Position numbers and translations under genes: made by a program
The notes under the pieces: model-generated
Database searches by the model: none
Told to the model about the DNA's origin: nothing
The model's input: the letters and a program-made list of their open reading frames with translations, nothing else
Shown: piece after piece, positions 21,304-32,613 of the stretch
Layout of the letters: each line of letters opens with the position of its first letter
Position numbering within the stretch: the stretch's first letter is position 1
DNA from: Panagrolaimus kolymaensis
Taxonomy: Eukaryota > Nematoda > Chromadorea > Rhabditida > Panagrolaimidae
Assembly (NCBI GenBank): GCA_028622995.1
Contig: JAJQJQ010000013.1
Coordinates: 3,038,001-3,102,000, forward strand
Direction: 5' to 3'
Length of the DNA: 64,000 nucleotides

Positions 21304-24300
21304 TTATAAAAAGCAGCAAGGAAAAGAACTGTGATTAGAGCTTCGCCCATTATTATGTGCCGAGTTTTCTGATTCCTTTTGTTTTTCAAATGAATAATAT
21401 GCTGCACCCATAGCAATAATTTCATTAGATATAATTATTTCTTTCCCGTTTGCATTGGGCAACATTTCATTAATTAATTTTTTTATCATTGAAAATTGAC
21501 ATGTTCCACCAATTTTTAAAACCATGTCAATTTCATAATTCGATAAATTAGCATTGAATAAAGCTTCCTGAATTACCTTTCTTGTTTCATCCAAAAGTGG
21601 AATAGCCATGGATTCAAATTTGTCACGTGTAATGGTTATTCGATCATCAGCATTTGGATTAAATGCGACAGCAACTTTTAAACTATAAAAATGTGAAAAG
21701 AATTATTGGTTTTAAAAAACAAAGGCTTTTTAATTAAATACTAGGCAAGAAGCGGCGCTCCGCGCCGCGATCTCTATTTTTTTCTAAACATTTTATTATT
21801 AAAAAAATATTTCATATTCAATTGAAATTTGCGCAATTTTTTTTTACTTTATGATTATTTGAAATCTTATGGCATGGATCCTTCTCATAGTAAGGAATCT
21901 TTTCTATGCGTTCAACTAATTTTATTACCCCATCCATATATAATCCTCATACTTCACCATTCCTTTTAGTTTCTAAATATTGAATCCCCTGTCCTTCTCC
22001 ACAAATGCTTTAAAACACCTCAATAATAAAATCAACTTCATCCTTTCTAATAAAATTAAAATCATTGTTCATATATGATATATCGCAGCGCCGACCTTCG
22101 GTCGGCCATGAAAGTTATTTTATGCAAATCATTTGGCATATTTGGGTATCAAAATTAACTGCCACTCATCAAGCTTCACTTTCATTGCAATGACAAAGCA
22201 AGCTTTTTGTTTTGCGCTTTCATTTATTATTATGCAAAATTTTCCATTTTTATAAACTTCATTTATATGCAAATTTCATTGGCAAATGGATCTTTGGATC
22301 CTTCGGGCATATTTAGATCCTTTGTTATATTTTGATCCTTTAGTATTTTTTTGTAATAACTAATAATTAACCGCCGCTCATCACCACTTCATTTTTATGC
22401 AATGAAAAGCAAACTTCATTTCTTACGCATTCATTCATTTTTTTATGCTAATTTTTTCATTTTTATTGTATTTTCCCATGGAAGATTTCCAGGTGACCGA
22501 TTTCAATCAAAATTACTAGGAAGGATGCATTAACAAGGTTTTTTCAAAAATAATTAAAACTTCAACACTTTTTTACTTTATCATCCTTTTTAATATGATT
22601 TTTTTTTCTTATTTTTCGTAAATTTTATTTCTATTATTTTCGCATTGGAACTCGAGTTTTTGTGTTTTTGAGCCATATTTGAGAATATTTTGTGCTAAGG
22701 CGCAGACAAAATAAAATAGATGAATTAATAAATTTAAAATTTCAAAAAAGCGAATTCTCCCGACAAAAATTACTAAAAATATTTCACGTTCAAAAAGGGA
22801 ATAAAGTAAAAGAGTCCCAAAAATTTTTTTAATAGTTCCCGCCTATTTACTATCTTTTTTAAAAAGAGTGTCAAAGCTTAACAAAATTTAAAGTTATTTT
22901 GTGGGAAAAAAACTTACGTCGCTTTATTTTTTAAGGATAAAGCATGCTTAATATCGATGCATTTTTCCATAAGATGCACTTTCTTTTCAGGAGAATCATT
23001 AATATCTTTTTTATATTTTTGATTTAAAATATTTTTAAAATATTTCACCAAAATTTCATCAAAATCCCTTCCACCTAATTGAGGGTTGCCAGCTTCACCA
23101 AGAATTTGGAGATCAAATTTATTTACAATTTTAAAAATGCAAATATCAAATTTGCTGCTTCCAAAATCAAATAATAAAATATTTTTTATTGTTTGTTCTT
23201 GTTTTTGGTTTAATGGTTTATCAATAAAATATCCAAATATAGCTGCCACACTTTCAGGTAATAAATGAATGATGTTCCAACCAGCTAATTTTGCAGCAGT
23301 AAAAATCGAAAGTTTTTGATTGTCGTTAAATGAGGCTGGCACAGTAATCACTACTTCTTTCAAATTATTTTTATGTAATTCTAAAAAATATTTATTTTAA
23401 AGATTGAAAAAAAAGTAAAATTTCATTTTATAAAATTTTTCGTTGCGAGAATTTTTACTTTCATGATTTCATTTGTAAAAATAATATATTTTATTGGAAA
23501 TTTTCCTTACCCTTTTCAACTTTGTTTTTAATATGTTTTAATAATATTGAAACACCTTCCACTGGATGAATATCGATCAATCCATCATTTCGTTGAAATT
23601 TGATCAAAGGTTTCTCACCATCAACCTCAATAACTTTAAATGGCCAACTTTCACTTTGATTTACTTTTGAAAAGTCCATTCCAATGATTCTTTTCATATC
23701 AAAAAAAGTGAAATTTGCATAGCTTTTTAAATTTTCAATTACTTCATTGCCACATTTCGAATTTCTTTCATTAATCATCGAAACAAAGGATGGCAAAGAA
23801 TGGTTTTCTCCAGAAATTTTATAAAAATTTATAGGTTCAATAATTTTCTGCCGATTTATTGCGACACAACATTTGGAATTACCAAAATCTATTCCAATTG
23901 CATTGATTTCAGAATCACGAGATTTAGTTTTTTGTGGAATTTTATACCATTTCTAAAAAAATAAAAATAAAATTTAAAATAAACATTTTACCCAAAATTA
24001 ATTCTAAATAATAATAACTTACTTCAAAATTAAAATTTTCTGAATCATAACTATTTAAAAGTTTCTCAATTTTAACAAATTTTGAGTCCAAAATTAAATT
24101 GGTTTGAGGTGAAATAATTGTAGCTTTTTCATTATTATTTAAAAGAGGATTATCAACATGAATTTTATCTTTAGATGGCTCAGATTGTATAGGAGTTGGA
24201 GTTCCAGGCATTTGGATTGAAATGCCAGGTCTTTTAACAATGTGATTTTGAGTTGAATCATTTTTATTATTTGAATTTTTTGGAAGCGAAGAAGAAACAT

Positions 24301-25662
24301 TCTTTTTATCATGATTTTGACTTTCATTTTGAAGATTATTATTTGATGGATCATCCAAAGTTGTTATGGAAATATCACAAATTTTGTTCACATCCATTTT
24401 GAATGTAAGTGCAAGCTTTTTATATAGTGGACATATTATTTCCATTTGTTGTTTAAATAAATTATGTGATTTTCTTGTTTTACCTTCAGTTTCAATATTG
24501 AGGATATCAATCTAAAAAAAATAAAAAAAAATAATGAGGGGCATAAAAATTTAATTATTTTTTATTTTTTCTGTAAAAAAATGCAATTAAATTTACAAAA
24601 AAAATATGCAAAAAAATCTAGCGCGTAAAATCAAAAATTTTATTCATTCATGTTTGGAACATTTAATTTGGTCCAAAAACTTACTTTAAACGATGTCTTT
24701 AATAAATCAATAGTTTTTTCTATTGGCAACGGAGTACCTTTACTGAAAAACATGCTTCGTTGAATTTCATCAATAACAAATTCCACGTCATCGTGAAGTT
24801 CATCAATAGTATCAAAATCCATAACTTCTTTATTTTTTGCCATAATTTGGGCTTTAATCAAAGCCCCTCCAGCGGTATCACGAAAATTTTTATAATCCAC
24901 GCATATACACTTTGGAAAAATTTCGTGAATAGTTTCATGCAAAATAATATAACTTTGATCATAAATTATTAAACTTGGATGTTTTCCAAAACATAATTCT
25001 GCGCTGATTTTTCTTAAATCTTTTTGATTTTCAAATGCAAAATTATTAGATCGCGTATTTAATTTTGCTTTAGAATATTGATGAGTTTTTTCCCAAACAA
25101 AAATAGTAGTTTTTGAAACAATCCATATTAAATCCGCAGGTTTTAAAATATTTCTCATTGACTGAGAAATGGACATTAAATAAACTAAAGTTTCAAAATC
25201 AATGATTTGTGCATCCATAAATCCATTTTCTTTTGATTTGGAAATAATTTGCTTTCGAATTTCGCTGTTGTATTCAGAAGATAAATAAATGCAAGCATAT
25301 CCAAGAGGAGCAAGGCCATTAAGTTTGGATTTAATTTTTTGAAATAAAGCATCGCAGCTTCCAAAGCCATCTGAGAGAACTGTAAAAAAGCACATAAAAT
25401 TAAAAATTTAACCAAAAAAATTAAGTTTTAAACAAAAAATCCTTAAATTTTCGATTTATGTAAGCAATAGTTCAATATTCAAGAACATGCAAACTCAAAA
25501 TTTTTTTACAAAGCTCAACTTAAATATTATTATAGGAAAACTACCATTAAAATTTAATTAAAGCTTACTTTGTTCAACTTTAAATTTGATAGTTTCTTTA
25601 GTGGCTTCATTATATGCATTTGCTAAACCTTTGGCGGGATCAATTCCAACGTGAATGGCCAT
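21304..25662 (-). CDS. tandem ASKHA protein: degenerate half plus Hsp70-type ATPase domain
   Basis: Six exons, 25662-25569, 25379-24685, 24511-24023, 23952-23511, 23380-22918 and 21682-21304, are in phase and give 853 residues. The C-terminal half is a recognisable Hsp70 nucleotide-binding domain: phosphate-1 AIGIDFGNSKCCVAI near residue 445, VVITVPASFNDNQK, AKLAGW, phosphate-2 LLFDFGSSKFDICIF, LGGRDFD and adenosine motif KIGGTCQFSMIKKLI. The protein stops just after this domain (SSFPCCFL), so there is no substrate-binding domain. The N-terminal 260 residues look like a second, worn-down copy of the same fold (MAIHVGIDPAKGLANA; YACIYLSSEYNSEIRK in place of the VPA..N..QR segment). A polar Asn/Ser-rich linker joins the halves. 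It is not a normal chaperone; a regulatory or divergent role is inferred. Confidence 0.82.
21752..21768. repeat. GC-rich hairpin in the last Hsp70-like intron
   Basis: A 7-bp perfect stem (GCGGCGC / GCGCCGC) with a 3-nt loop stands out in otherwise AT-rich sequence of the 1.2-kb intron at 21683-22917. It may mark one end of an inserted element; its partner could be the hairpin at 22090-22106. Confidence 0.6.
22090..22106. repeat. second GC-rich hairpin in the same intron
   Basis: Another 7-bp stem (GCCGACC / GGTCGGC) around a TTC loop, about 320 bp from the first. Both have the same stem and loop sizes but different sequences. The intervening DNA contains no recognisable coding sequence. Confidence 0.6.
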
Positions 25663-26994
25663 TATTTAACAATAATAAAAAACCTAAAATTCTTTAATCT
25701 AGATCCAATGTTATAAGTGGCAAAGCTAACTATAGTTAATGAAACACACGCGGGAAGGAAATAGATTGAGAAAATTTATTTCATAATTGAACCACAAAAA
25801 ACAAATTTTTAAAAAAAGTTATGATAGCGTTTTGAGAGAACAAATTAAATAAAAACAAAGTTACTAAAATGATTAAGGCCAAAAAATAGGAAAAAATAGA
25901 AAGTTAAAATAAAATTGACAAAATATTAACAAAGGTTTAAAATAAAAAAATAAAAAGATTTTCAAAATATATTTAATAAATAAAACGAAAAGAAAATTAT
26001 TTTTTGGGTAAGAAGTCAGTCCAAAAGGAACAACAACGATTTATTGGAAAGTGCGAGAGAAGCACTGATGGCTGCTAAACTGACTAAAAATGACTGAGCA
26101 ATACCGCTTTAAAATATGCCTGCGCGAGCGATGATAATCGGCAGCAGCCAGCGGTCGAATAGGGTGTGCATCCAAACTGAAAGTTCTGGAAGGAACCACT
26201 GCTGCAGCTATTAGTCATAATTATTTTATTCATCATCCAAACTATTTTGGAAAGTATCAGGTGCAAACGATCGTTTGAATTTCGAAAGGTACGAAAAATT
26301 GTTAATTTTTTTGTGACTGAAAAAAGAAACAAATAAGTTTGCTAATGGCTGGCGCCCTATTGCGTATATTTTTAGTCAACAATATTAAAGAAATGAAAAT
26401 AAAGTAAAGGTCTGGGAAAGTGGCATTTTATAATTGCAAAAAGGAAGAGAGAAAAAGATGGAATAAAATCAAGCGGCTTAGAACAAAAAGGGTTTACAAA
26501 TATCAAAGAAAGAAAAAGAAAAATATCTTTTGAATAAATTTGTAAAAATTAAAAAAAAGTTTACATTATTCAAAAATTGACCATAAAGAAGCCAGTACCA
26601 TAAAAGATTTTGTTTAATGCATTTTTCTATTAAAAAGTTGAATTTCAAAATAACCTACATACTTTCATTTGCTTTTATGACGCACAGTAATGCAAAGCTA
26701 ATCGATTAATGAGGCTACAATAAGTGTTAAAAAATCGTTCTTCGATTATTTTAGCCAAAAAATAAAAAACGAAACTCACTCTTTGCTCTTTTTTTAGAGC
26801 CACATTTTTTCGTGCCATAAAAAGAAACGTGTTTTTTCTTTTTTGTATTCACCAAAAATTTATTTTGGCAACCATCTCTGTTTATTGATTTTGGAAAAAA
26901 GGCATGTTCGTCTTCCCATTTTTATTTTTCTTCCACCTTTTTTTTTCTTTTTCTAAACTTTTTTTTTCGTGCTTTAATTATTATATTGTCAACG
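25663..26994. other. intergenic, divergent promoters plus dispersed repeat
   Basis: About 1.3 kb between the divergent Hsp70-like (-) and membrane-protein (+) genes. Roughly 26137-26630 is the second copy of the repeat also found at 16278-16780, in the same orientation. Both copies lie upstream of a plus-strand gene (0.9 and 1.3 kb from the start codon). Confidence 0.6.
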
Positions 26995-27739
26995 ATGCCG
27001 TTTAAATTAGATGAAAATTATAATTTTCATTATATTCCAATCCATCGAAATCAAAAAGAAAAAAGTAAAAAAATTCGCTTTTTTAAGAGCCTTGCAAAAT
27101 CAACTATTTGTATCGCTACAAATATTATTGTACAACTTTTATATTATTTTGGTTTATATTTCTTTAATTTTGATCCCATTATTCCTTCACCTTATTGGGA
27201 TTTATATTTCTTCTTCACATTCTTTATATATTGTGGAAGTTTCTATTATGCTTCTAATATGGTTTATGATGTATTAAAAGATAAGGAAAAAACGCCAGAA
27301 AATTTTAATAAAAAATTTAAAAAAATAATTTTAAGACATAATGGCATTATTGTAAGTTTTTACTATTTAAAATTTTTCAATTTAAATAAATTAAATTTCT
27401 AAAAACAAATTTTAGCTTTATGATTCAATGGTTCATGGATTTGGTTATCCATTTTGCTTGCATGGCTTACAAAATTTGAATATAATTGATTACATATTTA
27501 TTTTGGTTAAAGTAGTGTTTGAATTTAAAATAGCATGTTATTTCGACGATTATGTCCATGAAACTTTGGATGCATTTCAATCACTGATGAATTATCAAAA
27601 TTATCTTGATATCCGTCTTCCACGGGAAAGAAACTTTAAACCTAACCTATTTGCAAAATTAATTCGAATGAAAAAAAATCGAGTTTCTGCTTTTAAAAAA
27701 TTTTATTATCGTAAAATGTGGAATAAAAAGAAAAATTAA
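26995..27739 (+). CDS. two-helix membrane protein, unknown family
   Basis: Two exons, 26995-27351 and 27416-27739, encode 226 residues. The start is the ATG at 26995. Two hydrophobic segments lie near residues 40-60 (IIVQLLYYFGLYFF) and 70-95 (WDLYFFFTFFIYCGSFYYA). A mixed segment follows, then a strongly basic C-terminus ending MWNKKKN. There is no signal peptide cleavage site. I do not recognise the family, and the head-to-head neighbour gives no functional hint. Confidence 0.65.
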
Positions 27740-28168
27740 GTTAATATTTTTCTTCATCATCGTATTCGTTAAATATTTTTTAATTTACAAGTAAAAAATA
27801 TTTGTAAAAAATATTTTTTCTTATTAATCCAAAAATTCAATCTACCATTCTAACAAAATCTTTCCATTAGATGGATTCCAATGGTTGATTTTAGCTTGCT
27901 TTTAACATTAATTACCAAATTCAAGTATTTCACTCTTTCATCTTTTTGTTTATTCTGCTATCATTTTGCTTATTTTTCCTAGAATATTTCTTAATTTCTA
28001 CTAGCTTTTTTGTCTAACTTTTTCCTTTGCCGAAAAGTTTTTTTGTTTCTTTTTTTCTTTAATTTTAAATTTTTCAAAGAACTCCTCGTTTGTTTATGTA
28101 CAAAAAAAGAAATCAAGAAAATTTATTTTTGTTTATTGCATATAGAAAATATAAATAGATAAATAAAA
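27740..28168. other. short intergenic region between converging genes
   Basis: About 430 bp of AT-rich sequence holding the 3' ends of two converging genes. Nothing else is recognised. Confidence 0.5.
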
Positions 28169-29871
28169 TCAATATTCACTAATACGACGACGAAGGAAAG
28201 GGTAACCATTTTCGCAAAATTCAAAATATTTGTATCCAATGCTAATAGAGATGTTTAAAAGAATGAACATGAAAAGGGAAGGCTTGTAAAAATAAAAAGC
28301 ATGAGTAACAAGGAACGATACAATAATACAGATTTGGATATAATGATATTCTCGGAAATTCTTGTCAACTTCTGTTCGTTCCATTATGTTGCTGAACTTT
28401 CCATAGCCATATGCGCATGCATACCAAACGGCATCAAACCATGACGGAATAATTAAAACTAAAATTAAGTAGTTTTAATGATGCAAGTAAAGAAAACGTT
28501 GACTTACTTAATTGCCATAGATATTCATTGGCGATAGTGAAAGTGGCCAAGATAGATCCCAAAATGGCAACAAAAAACCCATTCCCATTATAAATGTAAT
28601 CACTGGTCGACGATAAATGTTGCTATTAACGGTATTGTAGCTGAGCCGGAAGTAAGCCACGTATGAACCAAGAAACATACTGGTACCCAAAATTCGCGTA
28701 TAATTTGCAGCAAAATTATTGACAATTCTGATATAAAATTCTTCAGTTGTTTCATTTGGAGGAATTTCTTTAATGGCTGGTTCATTTTCTAGTTTATACA
28801 GTATGTCCATAGCAATCTACAAAATTAAAATTAAATTAATATAAAAAATTCTCTAAATATGACAACCTCATTAAGGAAAGGAAGTAGAAGCAAATTTTGT
28901 ACATATGCCACACAAAAATAAGTTAGCTGGGCCAAGCAAAAACATAAAAAATTTTCTAGACTTCTTTCTCTTAGAACATAATAAAAATAAGCACCAGTAA
29001 TAATAATAATCTACCATAGAATAAAGAAATTTCATTTATAATACAATTGAATTGAGCATTCGAATAAACTTATCTTCTTTATAAATTCTAATAAATTGTG
29101 TAACCATCCATGGTAAAGAAAAATTAAAGTGCTGTTCAGCGATGTATCATATTCCTGGTATTGAAGTGGTATCTAGAAAAAAAACTTTTTTATCTTTATT
29201 TTAAATGGCTTAAGCTCATTTGATATATTACATTCTTTTTCGAGGGAAAAAAAGTTTGAAAAAAAGGTGGAGCATGCAAATATTTATTTTTTTAATGTCA
29301 TATTTACAATCATTCATTTCGATTCTTAAATGTAAAAGTGTTTTATTATTATGCACTTAATTAAACCCACTATTTTAACTCTGTATGAAGTTTGTGAACT
29401 TTCACACCATTTAAAAAAATCGTAAATAATAAATCGGTAAATGATAGTAAAAGGAAAGTTGGTTAGAGGATATTTAATATTTCAGAAAAAAAGTCAATTT
29501 TTGATATGTGAATATTAATCCATAAAAACTTATACTCTTTGGTAGCTTCTTTCATTTACTCCTATGGTTGGACTATATTTAATTCTCAAATTGACTTACA
29601 GTGGTAAAAATGAAGCCGCAAACATAATATCCGGTTTCCATAATCCGTGCTTGAACTTTATGAAGTTGAAGAACAACAAAGGAGATGACCAACGGAGTAT
29701 AATGACCGTACCAAAATTTAAGGTTCTATAAAAGAAAAATAAGGTAAGAAATTATTAGAATTTAAATTGACTAACTTGTAAAGCGTTTTCAAAATGATTT
29801 GTTTGTTCCGTGGTTGGAGGTTGACCTTCAAAAATTGGTGAATCAGGACGATGGTAAGGAGTTCCAGCCAT
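28169..29871 (-). CDS. multi-pass (about 7 TM) membrane protein
   Basis: Proposed exons: 29871-29776, 29725-29600, 29172-29074, 29010-28867, 28816-28661, 28622-28508 and 28458-28169. Together they give 341 residues with about seven hydrophobic helices and an Arg-rich end (LRRRISEY). The size and helix count would suit a nematode serpentine chemoreceptor, but no family motif is recognised. Two joints are uncertain. The intron after exon 3 would start with ATAAGT instead of GTAAGT. Exons 5 and 6 need a 38-nt intron (28623-28660) to keep the frame; without it the frame ends in TAA right at the next donor. The gene may be real with odd introns, or freshly decaying. Confidence 0.55.
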
Positions 29872-30413
29872 TATAATGAAAAAATTACGCTGTTGACACA
29901 GATTTATTATAACATTAATGTTTGTGATTAATATCCTCTATTTATTATGTATCTGAATTAAATATGATTTACTCTTTATTTTCAGACAACAAAAGACGGG
30001 ATAAATTCTATTTCATCTTAATATATTAATGTTTGATATTACTTTAATAGTTACAACTTTTTCCGATGCTTTTGTGTCCGATTGGTTTAGCTCTAAAGCG
30101 TCCGATCTGTGAAGTTTTAGCATTCTCCTATTTGGATCAAGAACAAATTTAAATAAAAAAAATATTGTTAAAAATCTGAAACTTTTGTTATTCCTTTTTT
30201 GAATTTTAAAATTGCAAATCTTGAAGAAAGAAAACTTCCACAAATTAAGCTGAGCTATGTAGTCTCCGACAATAATGTTTTCATTCTCCTATTTGGATCG
30301 AGAACAAATTTAAATAAAAAAATATTGCTAAAAATCTGAAATTTTTTTTATCCCAATTTACTTTTTATCCATTTTGTTAAATCTCAATTTTTTACGAATA
30401 GCTATTTTAATTG
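29872..30413. repeat. intergenic dispersed repeats
   Basis: About 30175-30290 is a diverged copy of 16794-16925. A word near TTTGGATCAAGAACAAATTT, followed by ATATTGTTAAAAATCTGAAA, occurs at about 30130-30190 and again with few changes at 30290-30345, a local direct repeat. No exon is recognised. Confidence 0.6.
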
Positions 30414-30742
30414 TTAAAACACGTTTTTTGAAAAAGTGGAGCTGGATTTGGCACAGGTTAGAAAGATTTCTTTTTCTACTATCGAAACTTCATCCCTAGG
30501 GTCAATTTTGCCCAAAAATCACGAATTTTGACTCCATTTAGTCCGATGATATGTTTAATATAAGACGCCTATAAACAAAACTTTCAAAGTCAACTGAAAA
30601 AAATGAAAAAAATAAAAATAAAAGCTCATAATTTTGAGAAGCTTAAATTTTCTATTTTTCTTTATTTTTTCCTCATCAAATATTTGGAATGAGGAAATTA
30701 ATGAAAAAACATGAAATTTTGATTTCTCAAAAATTTTGAGGA

Positions 30743-30870
30743 AAAGGAGGATATTTTTCTTGAATTTATTTCCTCCTTTTTAAAAAGGAGGATATTTTTC
30801 TTGAATTTTTTTCCTCCTTTTTAAAAAGGAGGATATTTTTCTTGAATTTTTTTCCTCCTTTTTTTGAAGG
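30743..30870. repeat. 41-bp tandem repeat, three units, palindromic junctions
   Basis: AGGAGGATATTTTTCTTGAA recurs at 30745, 30786 and 30827, exactly 41 bp apart. Each junction is the palindrome CCTCCTTTTTAAAAAGGAGG, so transcripts of either strand could fold into serial hairpins. Confidence 0.9.
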
Positions 30871-30898
30871 AATTTTATAGTCAAAAAATCCTTTACAA

Positions 30899-30970
30899 CC
30901 AAAAGGATTCGAACCCACGACTTCCTCCTCCTCTCAACTTCTCTACTAACCACTACTCCACCATAACATT
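30899..30970 (-). other. tRNA-like sequence, probably SINE or tRNA pseudogene
   Basis: On the minus strand GGTTCGAATCC (30904-30914) is a perfect RNA polymerase III B box, and TGGTGGAGTAGTGGTTAG (30945-30962) resembles an A box, at tRNA-like spacing. The flanks do not pair into an acceptor stem and the T stem is poor. A working tRNA is therefore unlikely and a tRNA-derived SINE head is the better reading. Confidence 0.55.
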
Positions 30971-31196
30971 GAAAGCAAAGGTTTAAAAGTGACTTTTATC
31001 AAATTTTTTTTCTTGTGATTGATGGAATTTTAATTAATTTATGTTTTAAAAATTATATGTTCTGTTTAAAATAAATTTATAAAGATGTGTGAATAATATT
31101 TTATAGATAATAATAGAAGACAAAACAAACAATTAAAATAAAAAACACATGTAACAAAAAAATTGATTTACAATTTTCAACGGTTTTTTTGTCACT

Positions 31197-31324
31197 TTAC
31201 TTATCTTCAAAATTTTCAACATCATCTGCTTCATTTGTTGCTCCAAATTCTTTAGAAGTTGTTGCCACTAAATCTTTTAAATGTTGTGAGCCAGCGACAT
31301 TAATAATTTTGTAATAACTCAAAG
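31197..31324 (-). pseudogene. orphan terminal exon with acidic tail
   Basis: A minus-strand frame from a CTCACAG acceptor (31324) to TAA (31197-31199) encodes about 42 residues, rich in Asp/Glu at the end (DDVENFEDK). No upstream partner exon is seen. Its place between the inverted arms suggests a transposon gene piece. Confidence 0.35.
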
Positions 31325-31454
31325 CTGTGAGAAAGGATTTTGCAACTAAATTTTATTATTCTTATTTATTGATTTAAAAAAAATGAATTTTTATAGCTTA
31401 CTGTTTTCGCTTATTTTTAGATAAAATAATACATACTTTAAACAACATTTTCAG

Positions 31455-31929
31455 GCAAATTCTTTCAGCAAATGCACAACATGCATTCAATTAAAAATTG
31501 CATGCCAAAGTATTCATCTTTCGACAGCAGAAAGAAATGAAGCAAAAGAACATCTCAAAAATCATCGAGAAAACATTATGATGGATCGAAGAGATTATGC
31601 GGTACGTAAAGATTTATCAATGACTAGTGATAAACTTCTAAGCCTTGCCCACGATGGCATGTCAAAAGAAAAAACCAAATTTCCACATTTGCTAGAACAC
31701 AATTCAAAGAAATTACCCGATGCAGGAAGAATGATGTGTAGCTTAAATTTAGCAGTTGTTCATAAAAAATGTAAGTCCAAGCTTTACAATTATTTAATAG
31801 TTAATTATTTATTTATGTGTTATTTTGTATTTAGCTGAAAATGCTGACCATCAACTTCATTGTTTTTGGAATATTGACCAAATTTGTGGCTCAACATCAA
31901 ATGCTACAATTCTCAAATATTCAAATTAA
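31455..31929 (+). pseudogene. transposase-like fragment (DDE/DUF7869-like)
   Basis: Two in-phase exons, 31455-31770 and 31835-31929, encode about 136 residues. They contain KCTTCIQL and, further on, HDGMSKEKTKFPHL. A CxxC followed later by DG-x-(D/S)-x-x-K-T-x-x-P-H is reminiscent of transposon-encoded DUF7869-type proteins common in invertebrates; I cannot confirm this without a profile search. There is no start codon or upstream exon and the conserved core is short, so this is a truncated remnant. Confidence 0.5.
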
Positions 31930-32124
31930 TAAATCATTTTTTTTACCATTTGATTATTTTTGATTTATTATTATTTTTATAATTGTTTGTTGTTTATGAT
32001 GTTTATATTTACCTTATTTTTTCTTTTTATGAAACATAATTAAATTTATTTTTAAATTCTTAAGTTTGTTCTTTCTTTTTTATTTTGGGCGTAACAAAAC
32101 ATTTTTTAATTATCTATTAATGAA

Positions 32125-32613
32125 AGGAAAGAAGCTTTGGCTCAAATTGCTTCTGGTTTCACTTATGCTGATGTATTGGAACATTTCCCACGGTTATCAG
32201 ACCGAGCTTTTTCAGCTGCACGATCACTAGCACTGAGACGACTCAACAATAAGAGAGATGAACCTCGCAAAAATATTGTTGTTCGTTACAACAATGCTGA
32301 TATCACTTATTTCATTGAATTCATAACAAGGTAATGGTGATTTTTTCAATGAAAAAATTATTTGAATGTTTATTTTTTAGCCCCGCTATCTCTAAAATGC
32401 TTCCATATGGATTGAGCAAAAATAAACTTTGTTTTCAGTAGACATTGAAGTAGAATTCGAAGATGAACCTCTAGCTTCTGATGAATTCGATGAAATTTAT
32501 GAATGCGTAAGACAAGGCAATACTGCAGTTCCGGATAAAAATAGTGAAGGTGAATATGTTGATAATGATGATGTTCATAATCTTTATGAAAGCGAAGAAG
32601 AGTAAATTTAAGT
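32125..32613 (+). pseudogene. second transposon-gene fragment with acidic tail
   Basis: An exon of about 32125-32331 (QIASGFTYADVLEHF ... DITYFIEFIT) joins by GTAATG/TTTTTTAG to a short exon at about 32380. A strongly acidic segment ends at 32611-32613 (NLYESEEE), but in a frame that no visible splice can join. It looks like a decayed N-terminal and C-terminal part of a transposon protein. Confidence 0.4.

Noticed and set aside
26084..26332. Minus-strand 82-residue frame
   Set aside because: It lies inside a dispersed repeat whose other copy at 16.3 kb is not open.
30743..30870. CRISPR-like array
   Set aside because: Repeats are contiguous with no variable spacers, and the host is a eukaryote.
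30899..30970. A functional tRNA gene on the minus strand
   Set aside because: The B box is good but the T stem and acceptor stem do not pair; kept only as a tRNA-like or SINE sequence.
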